Of a DNA stretch of 64,000 nucleotides, positions 21,526 through 34,404 are shown piece after piece (position 1 is the first letter of the stretch; the number at the start of each line of letters is the position of its first letter). Origin of the DNA: Erythroxylum novogranatense (Eukaryota > Streptophyta > Magnoliopsida > Malpighiales > Erythroxylaceae). The DNA lies in the NCBI GenBank assembly GCA_029891385.1, contig CM057230.1, positions 32,939,402-33,003,401 on the forward strand. The letters are read 5' to 3'. The notes beneath the pieces were generated by a model, which was not told where the DNA came from, ran no database searches, and saw only the letters and a list, made by a program, of their open reading frames with translations. A program made the translations under genes and the position numbers.

Positions 21526-22944
21526 AGTCCCTCAAAAGCAAACAAGGCATGAGTTTCCTAAGTTTGTTAGGAACTAAAAATGTGGCAAATTTATCTGTTT
21601 CTTAGATATTAGATTCAGGAGACACTAACTATGTTTGCAATTCTTTGTAGGGGTTCCAGTAAAGGAGAAGACTACCTAAAGGCCAGTTTCAAGTTAAGAT
21701 AGTAGATGGTTCCTATGTTTCAGCAAAATCGATGGGAGTAGTTATCTTGGACTTTTCTAGTGGTCATAGGTTATATTTGGAAGATGTTTATAACATGCCA
21801 ATGATTGTAAGAAACATGATTTTTGTTTTTTATCTAATAAAATCTAGTTATTCCTTATATTTTGGAAAAGTTGTTTCAATATATGAGAATAATGATTTTA
21901 TTTGTGATGCGGTAATTAAAAAGGGATTGTTCTTTATAGAACCTATATCAGGCTCACTAAATACCACAAAATTGATAAAACTAAGACAATCCAATGACTC
22001 TAGCATTAATTCAAAATATCTGTGGCACTTAAGAATGGATCATATCAATCAGAAAAGACTTGACAGGTTAGTAAAGGATGGGATCCTTATGGGCTTGGAT
22101 AGTGATCCATTGCCTACCTGTGAATCTTCTATTAAAGGAAAAATGATCGAAGCCTCATTTCCTTATAAAGGAAACATATCTGAATCTACGTTGGACCTTG
22201 TACATACTGATGTGTGTGGGCCCATGAATGTACAAGCTAGAGGAGTTTATGAATATTTCATAACCTTTATAAATGATTACTCAAGATATTACTATTTGTA
22301 TTTGGTGCATAAAAAGAGTGAATCTTTTGAAAAGTTCAAAGAATTCAAAGCTGAAGCTGAGAAGCCTAAGCAAGCCAATAAAAAAACTTCGATCAGATCG
22401 AGGTGGTGAGTACTTATCTGGAGAGTTCCAACAATATTTAATTGACAATAAAATTGTTTCCAATTTGCCAATTCCTCGAATACCTCAACAAAATGGTGTA
22501 GTTGAGAGGAGAAATAGGATTCTATTGGAAATGGTAAGATAAATGATGTCCTACGCTAACCTTCCAGAATCATTCTGGGGATATGCTATACAAACGGCAA
22601 CATATCTTCTTAATTTTGCTCTATCCAAATCAGTGCCTAAAACACCTAGGGAGTTGTGAACTAATTGAGTACCTTCATTGAGGCACTTAAGGACTTGGAG
22701 CTGTCCAGCCCATGTTCTAAAGTCTGAATCATAAGGATGGACCAAGGTCAGAAGTATGTTTGTTTGTAGGATATCCTATGAGAACTCGAGGGTACTATTT
22801 TTACAGTCCTTAGGATAGGAAGATATTTGTGTCGACAAATGTGACCTCCTTAGAGGAAGAGTTTATGAGAAATCACAAAGGAAGATGTGAAGTAGTACTA
22901 AAGAAGTTAACTATTTCATCCAAACCAAGAGTTGATATGGATAT
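21526..22944 (+). pseudogene. Copia-B protease and integrase, broken by stops and LARD-G
   Basis: The protease site reads ILDSGDTNYVC with a TAG at 21603-21605 just before it, where Copia-C has Trp. The frame 21732-22409 carries the linker, the zinc domain (YLWHLRMDHINQKRL; second Cys replaced by Ser at 22128-22130) and the integrase core (FITFINDYSRY). A frameshift at ~22360-22390 moves the reading to the frame of LRSDRGGEYLSGEF and QQNGVVERRNRILLEMVR, which stops at TAA ~22540. FWGYAIQTATYLLN follows, then further stops (a TGA in the RELW region). After ~22870 the integrase-RT linker is cut by LARD-G at 22945. Integrase would insert element cDNA; this copy is dead. Confidence 0.88.
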
Positions 22945-25900
22945 TGTTGGACCCCGAACTTTTGATAAAAATTAGAAATATTAAAATGAATTTAAGTGAG
23001 AAAGAAATTGGTGAGAAAATTATGAATTTAAGGAAATTTAATGAAAAAAAATATGAGAAAAGAATTGTTTAATTTTGAGGACTTTGATATTTGAGTGAAC
23101 TTATATGGATTATGAGAAGAAAGTGGATGAGTTGGTTGAAATGAAGTTAAATAGCAAGAATTAAAAAGAAAAAGTGTGAAAATTTGAAGAATTTAGAAAG
23201 TTTGACTTTTGGAGATAAAATGTTTGACTTGAGAGTTGACTTTTTGATTTTGGGAGAATTTGAGAAAATGATCTTCTGAAAACTTGTAGATTATGTCAAG
23301 AGATTTCTGTAGCCATAAAGTTTGATATTTTTCGATATCGGAAGTGAGAGTTATGATCGGTCAAAGTTCGCTTAGAGTTTGACATTTTGAAGAAAAAGTT
23401 GACTTTTTGATTTAGGCAAAATTCGAGAAAATGATCAATATGAAAATTGTAGCCTCTGTCGAGAGTTTTTTGTGGACATAAAGTTTGCTATTTTTCGATG
23501 TTGGGATTGAGAGATATGAATTTCTGAAGATATGCTTTGTTTTGAAAATGCTATTAAGTATAGATTTGTGTGTTCTATGCTTCGAGGCCACTCGTCGTAT
23601 GGATTTAGTTTGAATTAGAGTAAGTGATATTCATGAAAGTTTTAGATGATGTTTTTATCTTTCCATTGATATGAAGTTTGCAATTTTTTGATATCGGGGC
23701 TAGGAGTTATGAGCGATTTAAAAATTGGAAGTCGTTTAGAAAAACTGTTTTGGACAAAATCTTTGATTGAGTTTTCAACCTCTTTTGAGACCTAATTTGA
23801 TTTTGAGTTCTTCAGGGAAGTTGTAGAGCTTCATTTGATCTTTTTATTGACATCAAATTTGTCAAATTCTGAGTTCAGGATCGAGAGATATGATTTTTGA
23901 AAAGTTTGGGTTTGAATTTCTGATACTTTGTTTTTAATCCGATCCCATTTGTAATCTTTTGCTTATAATTCCGTCGTCCGACATCCGATTGACTCGATTC
24001 TCAAAGCGTTGGATTTCTACGACGATTAATTTCATTTTCAGGAAGAATTATGATTTTTAGGAGATTAAATAGAATGAGAATTGATTGAATCAAGAGTGAG
24101 GATGGGTTAAGGTGGTTAAGTTAGAAAATTTTCTGAACATGGTTCGGTATTTTGCGAAATTCGGGAGCTGTACAACTCCGATTGAGTTGATTCTTAAGGC
24201 CAAATAAAATTAAGATATAGGGCTACAACTCTTGTGAAGGGATTGAAATTTAATTTCATCCCTAAGATTGTTAATTTCTGGACTGAAGTTATGTTAATGT
24301 TCAGTCTCGGATTTTGTGAAGGTCCGATAGTATTTCGGCTATAACTTCTTCGTTTCTAATCCGAATTGAGCGCGGTTGCTGGCGTTGGATTTGTATGATC
24401 TAGGGGAACAATTTTTAAGAAGAAAGTTTGTCCAAATTATTTGGTTTAGAAGCTTGAAAATAGGACGAAAGTAGTCAGTTTTTCAAGTTCCTGCAGGGGC
24501 AATTTTGGGAAATAGGCAAATAAGTGAGGGTAACTTGGTCATTTTGGCACCATTTTAAGTGACATGGAAAAACTCACTTGGGGCTGTCGTAAAAGGCTTC
24601 TGGTTCACGATTATTAGCAGAAAAATAAGAAACAAATACAAGAAGAGAGAAGAGAAAAACGATGAAGAGAAGAAGAAGAGGTAGTTCGGCCATGGTGGAG
24701 CAAGCATGAAGGTTAGTTTTTCTTAGGTTTTCTAAGTGACTTTCGTTGGTTTTAAGAGCAAAGAGGAGGAAGAAGAACATGGAAGCTTGCAACATGGTGA
24801 AATCTGAAATTAGAGAGAGAAGGTAAGAGAGAGAAAGCTTGAGTTTTTGATTTGTTTGATGGTTGATTAAGCTTGGAATGGTTATGGATTTAGTTTATCT
24901 ATGATTATTTGAAGAGATTAGACTATGGTTATGTTTAATTTTGGATTAATTGAAAATTGGAGTTTATGTCAAATTTGAAAGTTGGGAGTTTTTGAAATTG
25001 TTGCTTTAGATGGCTTGGATTAATGATGAATTTAAGATATCCTAAGTTAATTTTGATGTTTATGCTTTAGGTGAAGTTTAATTTGAAAAATTGTAAATTG
25101 GGGGTTTAGGCTTAATTTGAAATTTGGGAATTTTGTGAATTAATGGTGTAGAATCATCAATACTAGTATGAATTGGTGAAATATGAAATCAATTGTGAAG
25201 AAATTGTGATTTATGATATGGAATTTGTGTAAATTGGTTTAGGTCAATTTTGAAAATTGGGGATTTTCAAAATTGGAGATTGAAATAGCTTGAATATGTG
25301 GGGAATTGATGATTCCTAAGCTCAATTTGAGTAATTATGATTTTTGTGATATCGAATTTGATTGAATTGGTTTAGGTTTAATTTAGAATTTGGGGGATTT
25401 TGGGATTTTTAGAAATTGTTGAAGTAAGATGGCTTGAAATATGATGAGTTTGTGAATTATGAAATCAATTTTGAAGAAATTGTAATTTATGGTATTGAAT
25501 TTGGATAAGTTGGTTTAGGCCAAATTGATGAATTAGGGTTTTTGTAAATTGGTGAGTTAGATAGCTTGGAATTATGGTAAATTGCTGAATTCCTAAGTTA
25601 ATTTTGAAGATTATGTTATTTATGATGTGAATTTGGATGATTATGGTTTAGGTTTTGTTAAATTAGAAGAGAGAGAGAAGCAAAAGTCAAATTGAAGCAT
25701 TGGACAAGATGCTAGCATGGAAATAAGGTGGGTAGTATATTTATTTATTGAATTTTAAGCTAAAAATGTGAATATGAAAATTCAAGAAGCAAAGTTTTGA
25801 TAAATGAATGTTTATAAAAATGTTTGGATATTATGATTTTGAAGGATTTATTTCCTTATGTTAGAAACGATTTTTAGAAAATACAAGATTTATGAAAATC

Positions 25901-27539
25901 ATGTTTTTAGACAATTTGAGCAATGTGTTTTATGAAACTATATATGTTTTGATTTATGTGAAAGAAATAATTGCATTCATGTTTATACGCTTGATTTATA
26001 TGTGATTAATTGATTTATTGAATATGATTGTATATATGGAATATGCATGTGTCAAGCTTTTTGACACAATTTGATGTTATGATTTGAAAAATGTGAAAAA
26101 TCAAGATTTTTGAAAAGTGCCTTCGGGCAATCTGAATTTCCGTTTTCGCTTATGTGTTATGTGGGTTTGGTCAGGTCCTTTTGTGAGTCAGTGCACTGTC
26201 TCTACTTGTTATAGCCTTCTCCCTATTGCTCGCTAGTGGCATGGAGTTCGATCACGGACTCCTTCACTACTGCATATGACCGCTATTGGAAGTGCAATAC
26301 GCTCATATGGACCAAATCAAACCATTTCATGTGTTATTATGATTTGTGTTGGATGCCGCGGTATAACCCACAAACACACGCCGCAGTATAACCTGTAAAC
26401 ACCTACGGGTGGGGTGTGGGGTCCAACATCAAACCATTCTGTTATGTTATGTGATTTTTGATTTTGTTTATGTGCTATGTGATGCATTCATGTTTAAAGC
26501 TGTGCATGCTTGGTAAAAAGTTTGAGAATTTGAGAAATGAGAAAGTGAATTTTCAATTATGAATTTCGGAAACTGTTTATGAATATTTTGGAAAGTTTGA
26601 AAATGGGTTTTTGGATAAATTTTCGAATGGGAAATGTTTGATAAATTTGAAAAGATAATTTTCGCTTATGTTTCAATTTATAAATATATTATTCACGAGC
26701 TTCCGAGCTCACCCCCCTTTCATCCCCATCTCCAGGTTTCGTGCAGGAGATCGGATGAAAGAGTATCAAGACGTTTGATTCGATTTTGTATTATTTGGAT
26801 TTTTGTGCAAATTGAGATTTTGGTATTAAGATTAAATATGGTGAATTGCCATGTATGTATATGATTTATGAAGTTTGTATGAAATTGTGTATATTAGGTT
26901 GATGTAAAAGAATGAAGAGGTCGATGTACGGATTTTGAATTCTGTGATTGTAAATGATTTTGGAAATTGTATATGAAATTGTGTATGATTTTGGGAAAAT
27001 ATATTGTTAATTGATATGGGAATTTGATTGAAGTGTTTAGATCTAAGATTGCGTTTGTTTGCTAGTGTTTGGAATCCGGACGGGAGAGTCCGATGATTCT
27101 GGATTTTGTGATATTAAAAGTGTATTTTGCCTTTGCAGGAATTTTTGGGATAGGATAAATGCAGTCGTTATCTTCTTGAATTTTCGTTAGAAAAAAATTG
27201 GAAAAGAAGAAAATAAAATTTAGATGTATGAAAGATGGATTTATGAGATTGGTATTAATGTTAAGAAGTTTATTATGATTTGAGTGCGATTTGGGATTTG
27301 TATGAGTATCCAAGCATATGATGATTTTGTATGTAATGAAATAAAGTGATTAAGAATGGAAAGACAAGGAATAAGAAAGAAAAAAAGTTATACCGGGTTT
27401 GGATAGTCTAAGTTTCCAACGTGATCATGTTTCTCTGTTCGTTGTTTTCGAATGTCGGATTTGTTTGCTTTGGTTCGATCTATTTCGTATCCATTTTTGT
27501 TTTTCGGTTGGGATCTGATTTTCGGATCGGGTCCCAACA
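22945..27539 (+). repeat. LARD-G 5' LTR
   Basis: 4595 bp, TGTTGGACCCC...GTCCCAACA. It contains four degenerate modules with cores at 23283, 23446, 23639 and 23820, then the box CGTCCGACATCCGATTGAC at ~23974. No palindrome array sits between them, unlike S, D and E. The middle (24840-25680) is built of repetitive AATTTGAA / GGGGATTTT phrases. A 76-codon frame at 26634-26864 recurs in the other LTR only because the LTRs are copies; it matches nothing I know. Confidence 0.93.
23283..23910 (+). repeat. Spaced modules in LARD-G 5' LTR
   Basis: Four degenerate units with cores CTTGTAG, ATTGTAG, GTTTTAG and GTTGTAG (spacings 163, 193, 181). Each is followed by a CATAAAGTTTG or CATCAAATTTG phrase and a GAGAGATATGA or GAGTTATGA phrase. 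The same set is in the second LTR at 28510-29130. Confidence 0.8.
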
Positions 27540-27543
27540 TAGA

Positions 27544-27557
27544 TGGTATCAGAGCCC
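27544..27557 (+). other. LARD-G primer-binding site
   Basis: TGGTATCAGAGCCC, complementary to initiator tRNA-Met, four bases after the LTR end. Fully intact. Confidence 0.93.
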
Positions 27558-28152
27558 AGTATTATGATCATACTTGGGCGGAAGTGTTTGTTCAGAGTTT
27601 TAATGAATAGGACTGCATTAGTGAGAGTGTGATAAAGATGGAAATGGTATTTCATGCATGATGTGAAGAACCTAGTGGATTGTTTGATTAAGGTGATGAG
27701 TGATGATTAATTAGAAGAAAGTGTTAAGAGAAATTGAGAGGAGAATTTCATGATGAAATGGGAAGAATTGATTTTACTTGTACATGTGTGAGTCGAATTA
27801 AGAAATACTTGAAGGATAGGATTAACTGATATGAAGGATTTTAGAAATGTGTTAATGAAATTGAGATTAGAATTTTAATGAATTTGGATGAATTATTTTC
27901 GAATATGCATATGTAAGATGCAATTAAGGGATACTTGAAAGATGATACAACTTGAGTTTATATCTATATCTGTAAGGCATATTGACTTGTGGATATAGTG
28001 AAATGTGGTGTACTTGATATAAGAAGTAAGTTAAGAATGTGTATGATGAGGAAATTAGATAAGAAAACTGACTATGATCTTTTGGAAAGAAATCAGCTAA
28101 GAGAATGTGTTACTTGATGATTTACTACGTATGAATTTCGAGGACGAAATTC

Positions 28153-28170
28153 TTTTAAGAGGGGGAGAAA
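28153..28170 (+). other. LARD-G polypurine tract
   Basis: TTTTAAGAGGGGGAGAAA lies directly before the 3' LTR start TGTTGG. Confidence 0.9.
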
Positions 28171-31100
28171 TGTTGGACCCCAAACTTTTGATGAAAATTA
28201 GAAATATTAAAATGAATTTAAGTGAGAAAAAAATTGGTGAGAAAATTATGAATTTAAGGAAATTTGATGAAAAAAAAATTATGAGAAAAGAATTGTTTAA
28301 TTTTGAGGACTTTGATATTTGAGTGAACTTATATAGATTATGAGAAGAAAGTGGATGAGTTGATTGAAATGAAGTTAAATAGCAAGAATTAAAAAGAAAA
28401 AGTGTGAAAATTTGAAGAATTTAGAAAGTTTGACTTTTGGAGATAAAATGTTTGACTTGAGAGTTGACTTTTTGATTTTGGGAGAATTTGAGAAAATGAT
28501 TTTCTGGAAACTTGTAGATTATGTCAAGAGCTTTCTGTAGCCATAAAGTTTGATATTTTTTGATATCGGAAGTGAGAGTTATGATCAGTCAAAGTTCGCT
28601 TGGAGTTTGACTTTTTAAAGAAAAAGTTGACTTTTTGATTTAAGCAAAATTCGAGAAAATGATCAACATGAAAATTGTAGCCTCTGTCAAGAGCTTTTTG
28701 TGGACATAAAGTTTTCTATTTTCGATGTCGGGATTGAGAGATATGAATTTCTGAAGATATGCTTTGTTTTGAAAATGCTATTAAGTATAGATTTGTGTGT
28801 TCTATGCTTCGAGGCCACTCGTCGTATGGATTTAGTTTGAATTAGAGTAAGTGATCTTCATCAAAGTTTTAGATGATGTTTTTATCTTTCCATTGATATG
28901 AAGTTTGCAATTTTTCAATATCGGGGCTAGGAGTTATGAGCGATTTAAAAATTAGAAGTCGCTTAGGAAAAACTATTTTGGACAAAATCTTTGAATGAGT
29001 TTTCAACCTCTTTTGAGACCTAATTTGATTTTGAGTTCTTCAAGGAAGTTGTAGAGCTTACTTTGATCTTCTTATTGACACCAAATTTGTCAAATTCTGA
29101 GTTCGGGATTGAGAGATATGATTTTTGAAAAGTTCGGTTTTGAAGTTCCGATACTTTGTTTTTAATCCGATCCCATTTGTAATCTTTTGCTTATAATTCC
29201 GTCGTCCGACATCCGATTGACTCGATTCTTGAAGCATTGGATTCCTACGACGATTAATTTCATTTTAAGGAAGAATTTTGATTTTTAGGAGATTAAATGG
29301 AATGAGAATTGATTGAATCAAGTGTGAGGATGGGTTAAGGTGGTTAAGTTAGAAAATTTTCTGAACATGGTTCGGTATTTTGCAAAATTTGGGAGCTGTA
29401 CAACTCCGATTGAGTTGATTCTTAAGGCAAAATAAAATTAAGATATAGGGCTACAACTCTTGTGAAGGGATCGAAATGTAATTTTGTCCCTAAGATTGTT
29501 AAGTTCTGGACTGAAATTATGTTAATGTTCAGTCTCGGATTTTGTGAAGGTCCGATAGTATTTCGGCTATAACTTCTTCGTTTCTGATCCGAATTGAGCG
29601 CGGTTGGTGCCGTTGGATTTGTATGATCTAGAGGAACAATTTTCAAGAAGAAAGTTTGTCCAAATTATTTCGTTTAGATGCTTGAAAATAGGACGCAAGT
29701 AGTCAGTTTTTCAAGTTCCTGTAGGGGCAATTTTGGGAAATAGGCAAATAAGTGAGGGTAACTTGGTCATTTTGGCACCATTTTAAGTGACATGGTAAAA
29801 CTCATTTGGGGCTGTAGTAAAAGGCTTCTGGTTCACGATTATTAGCAGCAAACTAAGAAACAAATGCAAGAAGAGAGAAGAGAAAAACGATGAAGAGAAG
29901 AAGAAGAGGTGGTTCGGCCATGGTGGAGCAAGCATGAAGGTTAGTTTTTCTTGGGTTTTCTAAGTGACTTTCGTTGGTTTTAAGAGCAAAGAGGAGGAAG
30001 AAGAACATGGAAGCTTGCAACATGGTGAAATCCGAAATTAGAGAGAGAAAGCTTGAGTTTTTGAATTTTTGATTTGTTTGATGGTTGATTAAGCTTGGAA
30101 TGGTTATGGATTTAGTTTATCTATGATTATTTGAAGAGATTAGACTATGGTTATGTTTAATTTTGGATTAATTAAAAATTGGAGTTTATGTCAAATTTGA
30201 AAGTTGGGGATTTTTGAACTTGTTGCTTTAGATGGCTTGAATTAATGATGAATTTAAGATATCCTAAGTTAATTTTGATGTTTATGCTTTAGGTGAAGTT
30301 TAATTTGAAAAATTGTAAATTGGGGGTTTAGGCTTAATTTGAAATTTGGGGATTTTGTGAATTAATGGTGTAGAATCATCAATACTAGTATGAATTAGTG
30401 AAATATGAAATCAATTGTGAAGAAATTGTGATTTATGATATGGAATTTGTGTAAATTGGTTTAAGCCAATTTTGAAAATTGGGGATTTTCAAAATTGGAG
30501 ATTGAAATAGCTTGAATATGTGGGGAATTGATGTTTCCTAAGCTCAATTTGAGTAATTATGATTTTTGTGATATCGAATTTGATTGAATTTGTTTAGGTT
30601 CAATTTAGAATTTGGGGGATTTTGAGATTTTTAGAAATTGTTGAAGCAAGATGGCTTGAAATATGATGAGTTTATGAATTATGAAATCAATTTTGAAGAA
30701 ATTGTAATTTATGGTATTGAATTTGGATAAGTTGGTTTAGGCCAAATTGATGAATTAGGGTTTTTGTAAATTGGTGAGTTAGATAGCTTGGAATTATGGT
30801 AAATTGGTGAATTCCTAAGTTAATTTTGAAGATTATGTTATTTATGATGTGAATTTGGAAGATTATGGTTTAGGTTTTGTTAAATTGGAAGAGAGAGAGA
30901 AGCAAAAGTCAAATTGAAGCATTGGACAAGATGCTAGCATAGAAATAAGGTGGGTAGTATATTTATTTATTGAATTTTAAGCTAAAATGTGAATTTGAAA
31001 ATTTAAGAAGCAAAGTTTTGAGAAATGAATGTTTATAAAATGTTTGGATATTATGATTTTGAAGGATTAATTTCCTTATGTTAGAAATGATTTTTAGAAA

Positions 31101-32770
31101 ATACAAGATTTATGAAAATCATGTTTTTAGACAATTTGAGCAATGTGTTTTATGAAACTATATATGTTTTGATTTATGTGTGAAAGAAATAATTGCATTC
31201 ATGTTTATGCGTTTGATTTATATGTGATTAATTGATTTATTGAATATGATTGTATATGTGGAATATGCATGTGTCAAGCTTTTTGACACAATTTGATGTT
31301 ATGATTTGAAAAATGTGAAAAATCAAGATTTTTGAAAAGTGCCTTCGGGCAATCTGAATTTCCGTTTTCGCTTATGTGTTATGTGGGTTTGGTCAGGTCC
31401 TTTTGTGAGTCAGTGCACTGTCTCTACTTGTTATAGCCTTCTCCCGGCTGCCTGCTAGTGGCATGGAGTTCCGATCACGGACTCCCTTCACGACTGGACA
31501 TGATCGCTATGCAGAAGTGTGCAGTACGTTCTGTTATGGACCAAACCAAACCATTTAATGTGTTATTATGATTTGTGTTGGATGCCGCGGTATAACCCAA
31601 GAAAACACGCCGCAAAGATAACTCGCAAACACCTACGGGTGGGGTGTGGGGTCCAACATCAAACCATTCTGTTATGTTATGTGGTTTTTGATTTTGTTTA
31701 TGTGATATGTGATGCATTCATGTTTAAAGCTGTGCATGATTGGTAAAAAGTTTGAGAATTTGAGAAATGAGAAAGTGAATTTTCAATTATGAATTTTGAA
31801 ACTGTTTATGAATGTTTTGGAAAGTTTGAAAATGGGTTTTTGGATAAATTTCCGAATGGGAAATGTTTGATAAATTTGAAAAGATAATTTTTGCTTATGT
31901 TTCAATTTATAAATATATTATCCACGAGCTTCCGAGCTCACCCCCCTTTCATCCCCATTTCCAGGTTTCGTGCAGGAGATCGGATGAAAGAGTATTAAGA
32001 CGTTTGATTCGATTTTGTATTATTTGGATTTTTATGCAAATTGAGATTTTGGTATTAAGATTAAATATGGTGAATTGCCATGTATGTATATGATTTATGA
32101 AGTTTGTATGAAATTGTGTATATTAGGTTGATGTAAAAGAATGAAAAGGTCGATGTACGGATTTTGAATTCTGTGATTGTAAATGATTTTGGAAATTGTA
32201 TATGAAATTGTGTATGATTTTGGGAAAATATATTGTTAATTGATATGGGAATTTGATTGAAATGTTTAGATCTAAGATTGCGTTTGTTTGCTGGTGTTTG
32301 GATTCCGGACGGGAGAGTCCGATGATTCTGGATTTTGTGATATTAGAAGTGTATTTTGCCTTTGCAGGAATTTTTGGGATAGGATAAATGCAGCCGTTAT
32401 GCTGCCGAATTTTCGTTAGAAAATAAATTGGAAAAGAAGAAAAATAAAATTTAGATGCGTGAAAGATGGATTTATGAGATTGGTATTAATGTTAAGAAGT
32501 TTATTATGAATTGAGTGCGATTTGGGATTTGTATGAGTATCCAAGCATATGATGATTTTGTATGTAATGAAATAAAGTGATTAAGAATGAAAAGACAAGG
32601 AATAAGAAAGAAAAAACATTATACCGGGTTTGGATAGTCTAAGTTTCCAACCCGATCATGTTTCTCTGTTCGTTGTTTCCGGATGTCAGATTTGTTTGCT
32701 TTGGTTCGATCCGTTTCGTATCCGTTTTCGTTTTCCGGTTGGGATCCGATTTCCGGATCGGGTCCCAACA
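28171..32770 (+). repeat. LARD-G 3' LTR
   Basis: 4600 bp, near-identical to 22945-27539. Module cores are at ~28511, 28674, 28866 and 29048, and the CGTCCGACATCC box at ~29203. A local region of clustered differences from the 5' LTR lies at ~31440-31540 (against 26220-26310), rich in CG and CTG changes. Confidence 0.93.
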
Positions 32771-32775
32771 GATAT

Positions 32776-34390
32776 AACAGAACAAGATGTCAAAATGGAT
32801 TCAAGATTTGAATCGGAAGTGCAACCTGAACATCATGTTGTGCCTAGATGTAGTGAGAGGGTTGTGAGACAGCCGTTGATGCAAAAAAATGGCTCAAGGC
32901 AATGGAATCAAAAATAGATTCCATGTACACTAATGAAGTATGGGTCCTTGTAGATCTACCACTAGGTATAAAAGCCATTGGGTGTAAATGGATCTACAAA
33001 AGGAAAAGATGATCGAATGGAAAGGTAGAGACCTTTAAAGATAGATTGGTAGCTAAAGACTATACTTAAAAAAAGGGTATAGATTATAAGCAGACTTTTT
33101 CTCCGATTGCCATGCTTAAGTCCATTAGGATTTTTTTGGCCATAACAGCCTATTTCGATTATGAAATATGGCAAATAGATGTTAAGATCACGTTTCTTAA
33201 TGGGGATCTTGAGGAGACCATTTATATGGCCTAACCAAAAGGTTTCATTAAGCCAGGAAATGAACATAAGGTATGCAAGTTGCAAAGGTCCATTTATGGA
33301 CTTAAGCAAGCATCTAGGTCTTGGAACATTAGGTTTAATAAGTTTATCAAAACCTATGGGTTCATACAAAACCTAGATGAGCATTGTGTTTATAAAGAAT
33401 TCAAGAAGGTAATGTTACTTTCCTAATCCTATATGCTGATGACATTCTGTTCATCATGAATGATGTGGGAATGTTATCTACGGTTAAGGGATGGCTGAAG
33501 GAATAGTTTTTAATGGACGATTTGGGAGAGGCTAACTATATTCTATGGATCAAACTTATAAGGGATCGTAAAAACAAACAGATAGCCTTGTCTCAATTAT
33601 TTTCCATGCAAGATTCCAAGAGGGGTTTCACTCCTACTAGACATGGAATCAAACTTTCAAAGGAACAAACACCTAAAACCCAAGAGGAGGTTGAACGTAT
33701 GTATAACATTCCATATGCTTAGGCAATTGGAAGTTTGATATATGCAATGCTTTTCACTAGACTGGATATTTGTTACGTAGTGGGACTGGTAAGTAGATTT
33801 TAGTCCAATCCAGGAATGGAACATTGGACTACGGTTAAGTGTATACTTAAATATCTTCGTAGGACGAAGAACTTAATGCTTGTTTACTCTGGAAGTAATC
33901 TTATTTTGACAGGATATACAGATTCTAATTTCCAATCAGATGTTGATTCAAGGAAATCAACTTCTGGTTCTACATTTACTTTAGGAGGTGGAGCCATAGT
34001 CTGGAGGAGTGTCAAGCAATCTTATATTGCTGATTTGACTATGGAGGCTGAGTATGTTGTTGCTTGTGAAGCAGCAAAGGAAACAGTCTGGCTCTGGAAG
34101 TTCCTAAATGATTTGGAGGTAGTTCCAGAGGTAGAAAAAGCCATTACACTTTATTGTGATAATAGTAAGGCAGTGGCTAATTCTAAATAACCTCAGAATC
34201 ACAAAGCTGCCAAACATATTGAGCGAAAGTATCATCTCATAAGGGAGATAATACAACGTGGAGAGGTGGATGTGGTAAAGATTCCCACGGAGCAAAACTT
34301 ACTGATCTGTTTACGAAGACACTATCTCAAAAGAGTTTTGAGGGTCACCTAGAAGGGATGGGAATGAAGGATATGTCAAACTTGCTTTAG
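32776..34390 (+). pseudogene. Copia-B reverse transcriptase and RNase H, broken
   Basis: Resumes after LARD-G with EQDVKMDSRFESEVQPEH. Compared with Copia-C, 88 bp (40964-41051 there) are missing at ~32874, which shifts the frame. RT blocks follow: GCKWIYKRKR, YGLKQASRSWNIRF (~33297-33340), and a catalytic box YADD at 33432-33443. Stops and a frameshift separate these. RNase H is best kept: the frame 33816-34190 has GYTDSNF, TMEAEY and YCDNSKAV with the catalytic acids, then a TAA. Copying and RNA degradation would be its role; this copy cannot do it. Confidence 0.9.
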
Positions 34391-34404
34391 GATAAGTGGG
34401 AGAT
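34391..34404 (+). other. Copia-B polypurine tract
   Basis: GATAAGTGGGAGAT directly before the 3' LTR. It matches the Copia-C tract at 42581-42592. Confidence 0.88.

Larger units (their letters stand above)
27540..28170 (+). other. LARD-G interior (631 bp)
   Basis: Starts with the PBS and ends with the PPT. No gag, protease, RT or integrase motif is visible. Just before the PPT it has AATTTCGAGGACGAAATTCTT, a phrase also present before the Gypsy-D PPT and, as I recall, usual at the very end of pol in plant Tekay/Del-type chromoviruses. That hints at an origin by deletion of a chromovirus interior. A 71-codon frame at 28107-28322 runs across the PPT into the LTR and is not a credible gene. Confidence 0.8.
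22945..32770 (+). mobile_element. LARD-G, gypsy-type element with 4.6-kb LTRs and 631-bp interior
   Basis: Perfect target duplication GATAT at 22940-22944 and 32771-32775. LTRs 22945-27539 (4595 bp) and 28171-32770 (4600 bp) both start TGTTGGACCCC and end GGTCCCAACA. They are highly similar, so insertion is fairly recent. A PBS (27544-27557) and a PPT (28153-28170) border an interior of only 631 bp. It resembles a LARD with a very reduced interior and is probably non-autonomous. It splits Copia-B pol between integrase and RT. Confidence 0.95.

Noticed and set aside
28107..28322. 71-codon frame at the end of the LARD-G interior
   Set aside because: It crosses the polypurine tract into the LTR. 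It may retain a few codons of an old pol end but cannot be a gene by itself.
26634..32093. A 76-codon frame conserved at 26634-26864 and 31863-32093
   Set aside because: The two copies lie at the same place in the two LARD-G LTRs, so identity comes from LTR duplication, not selection on a protein.
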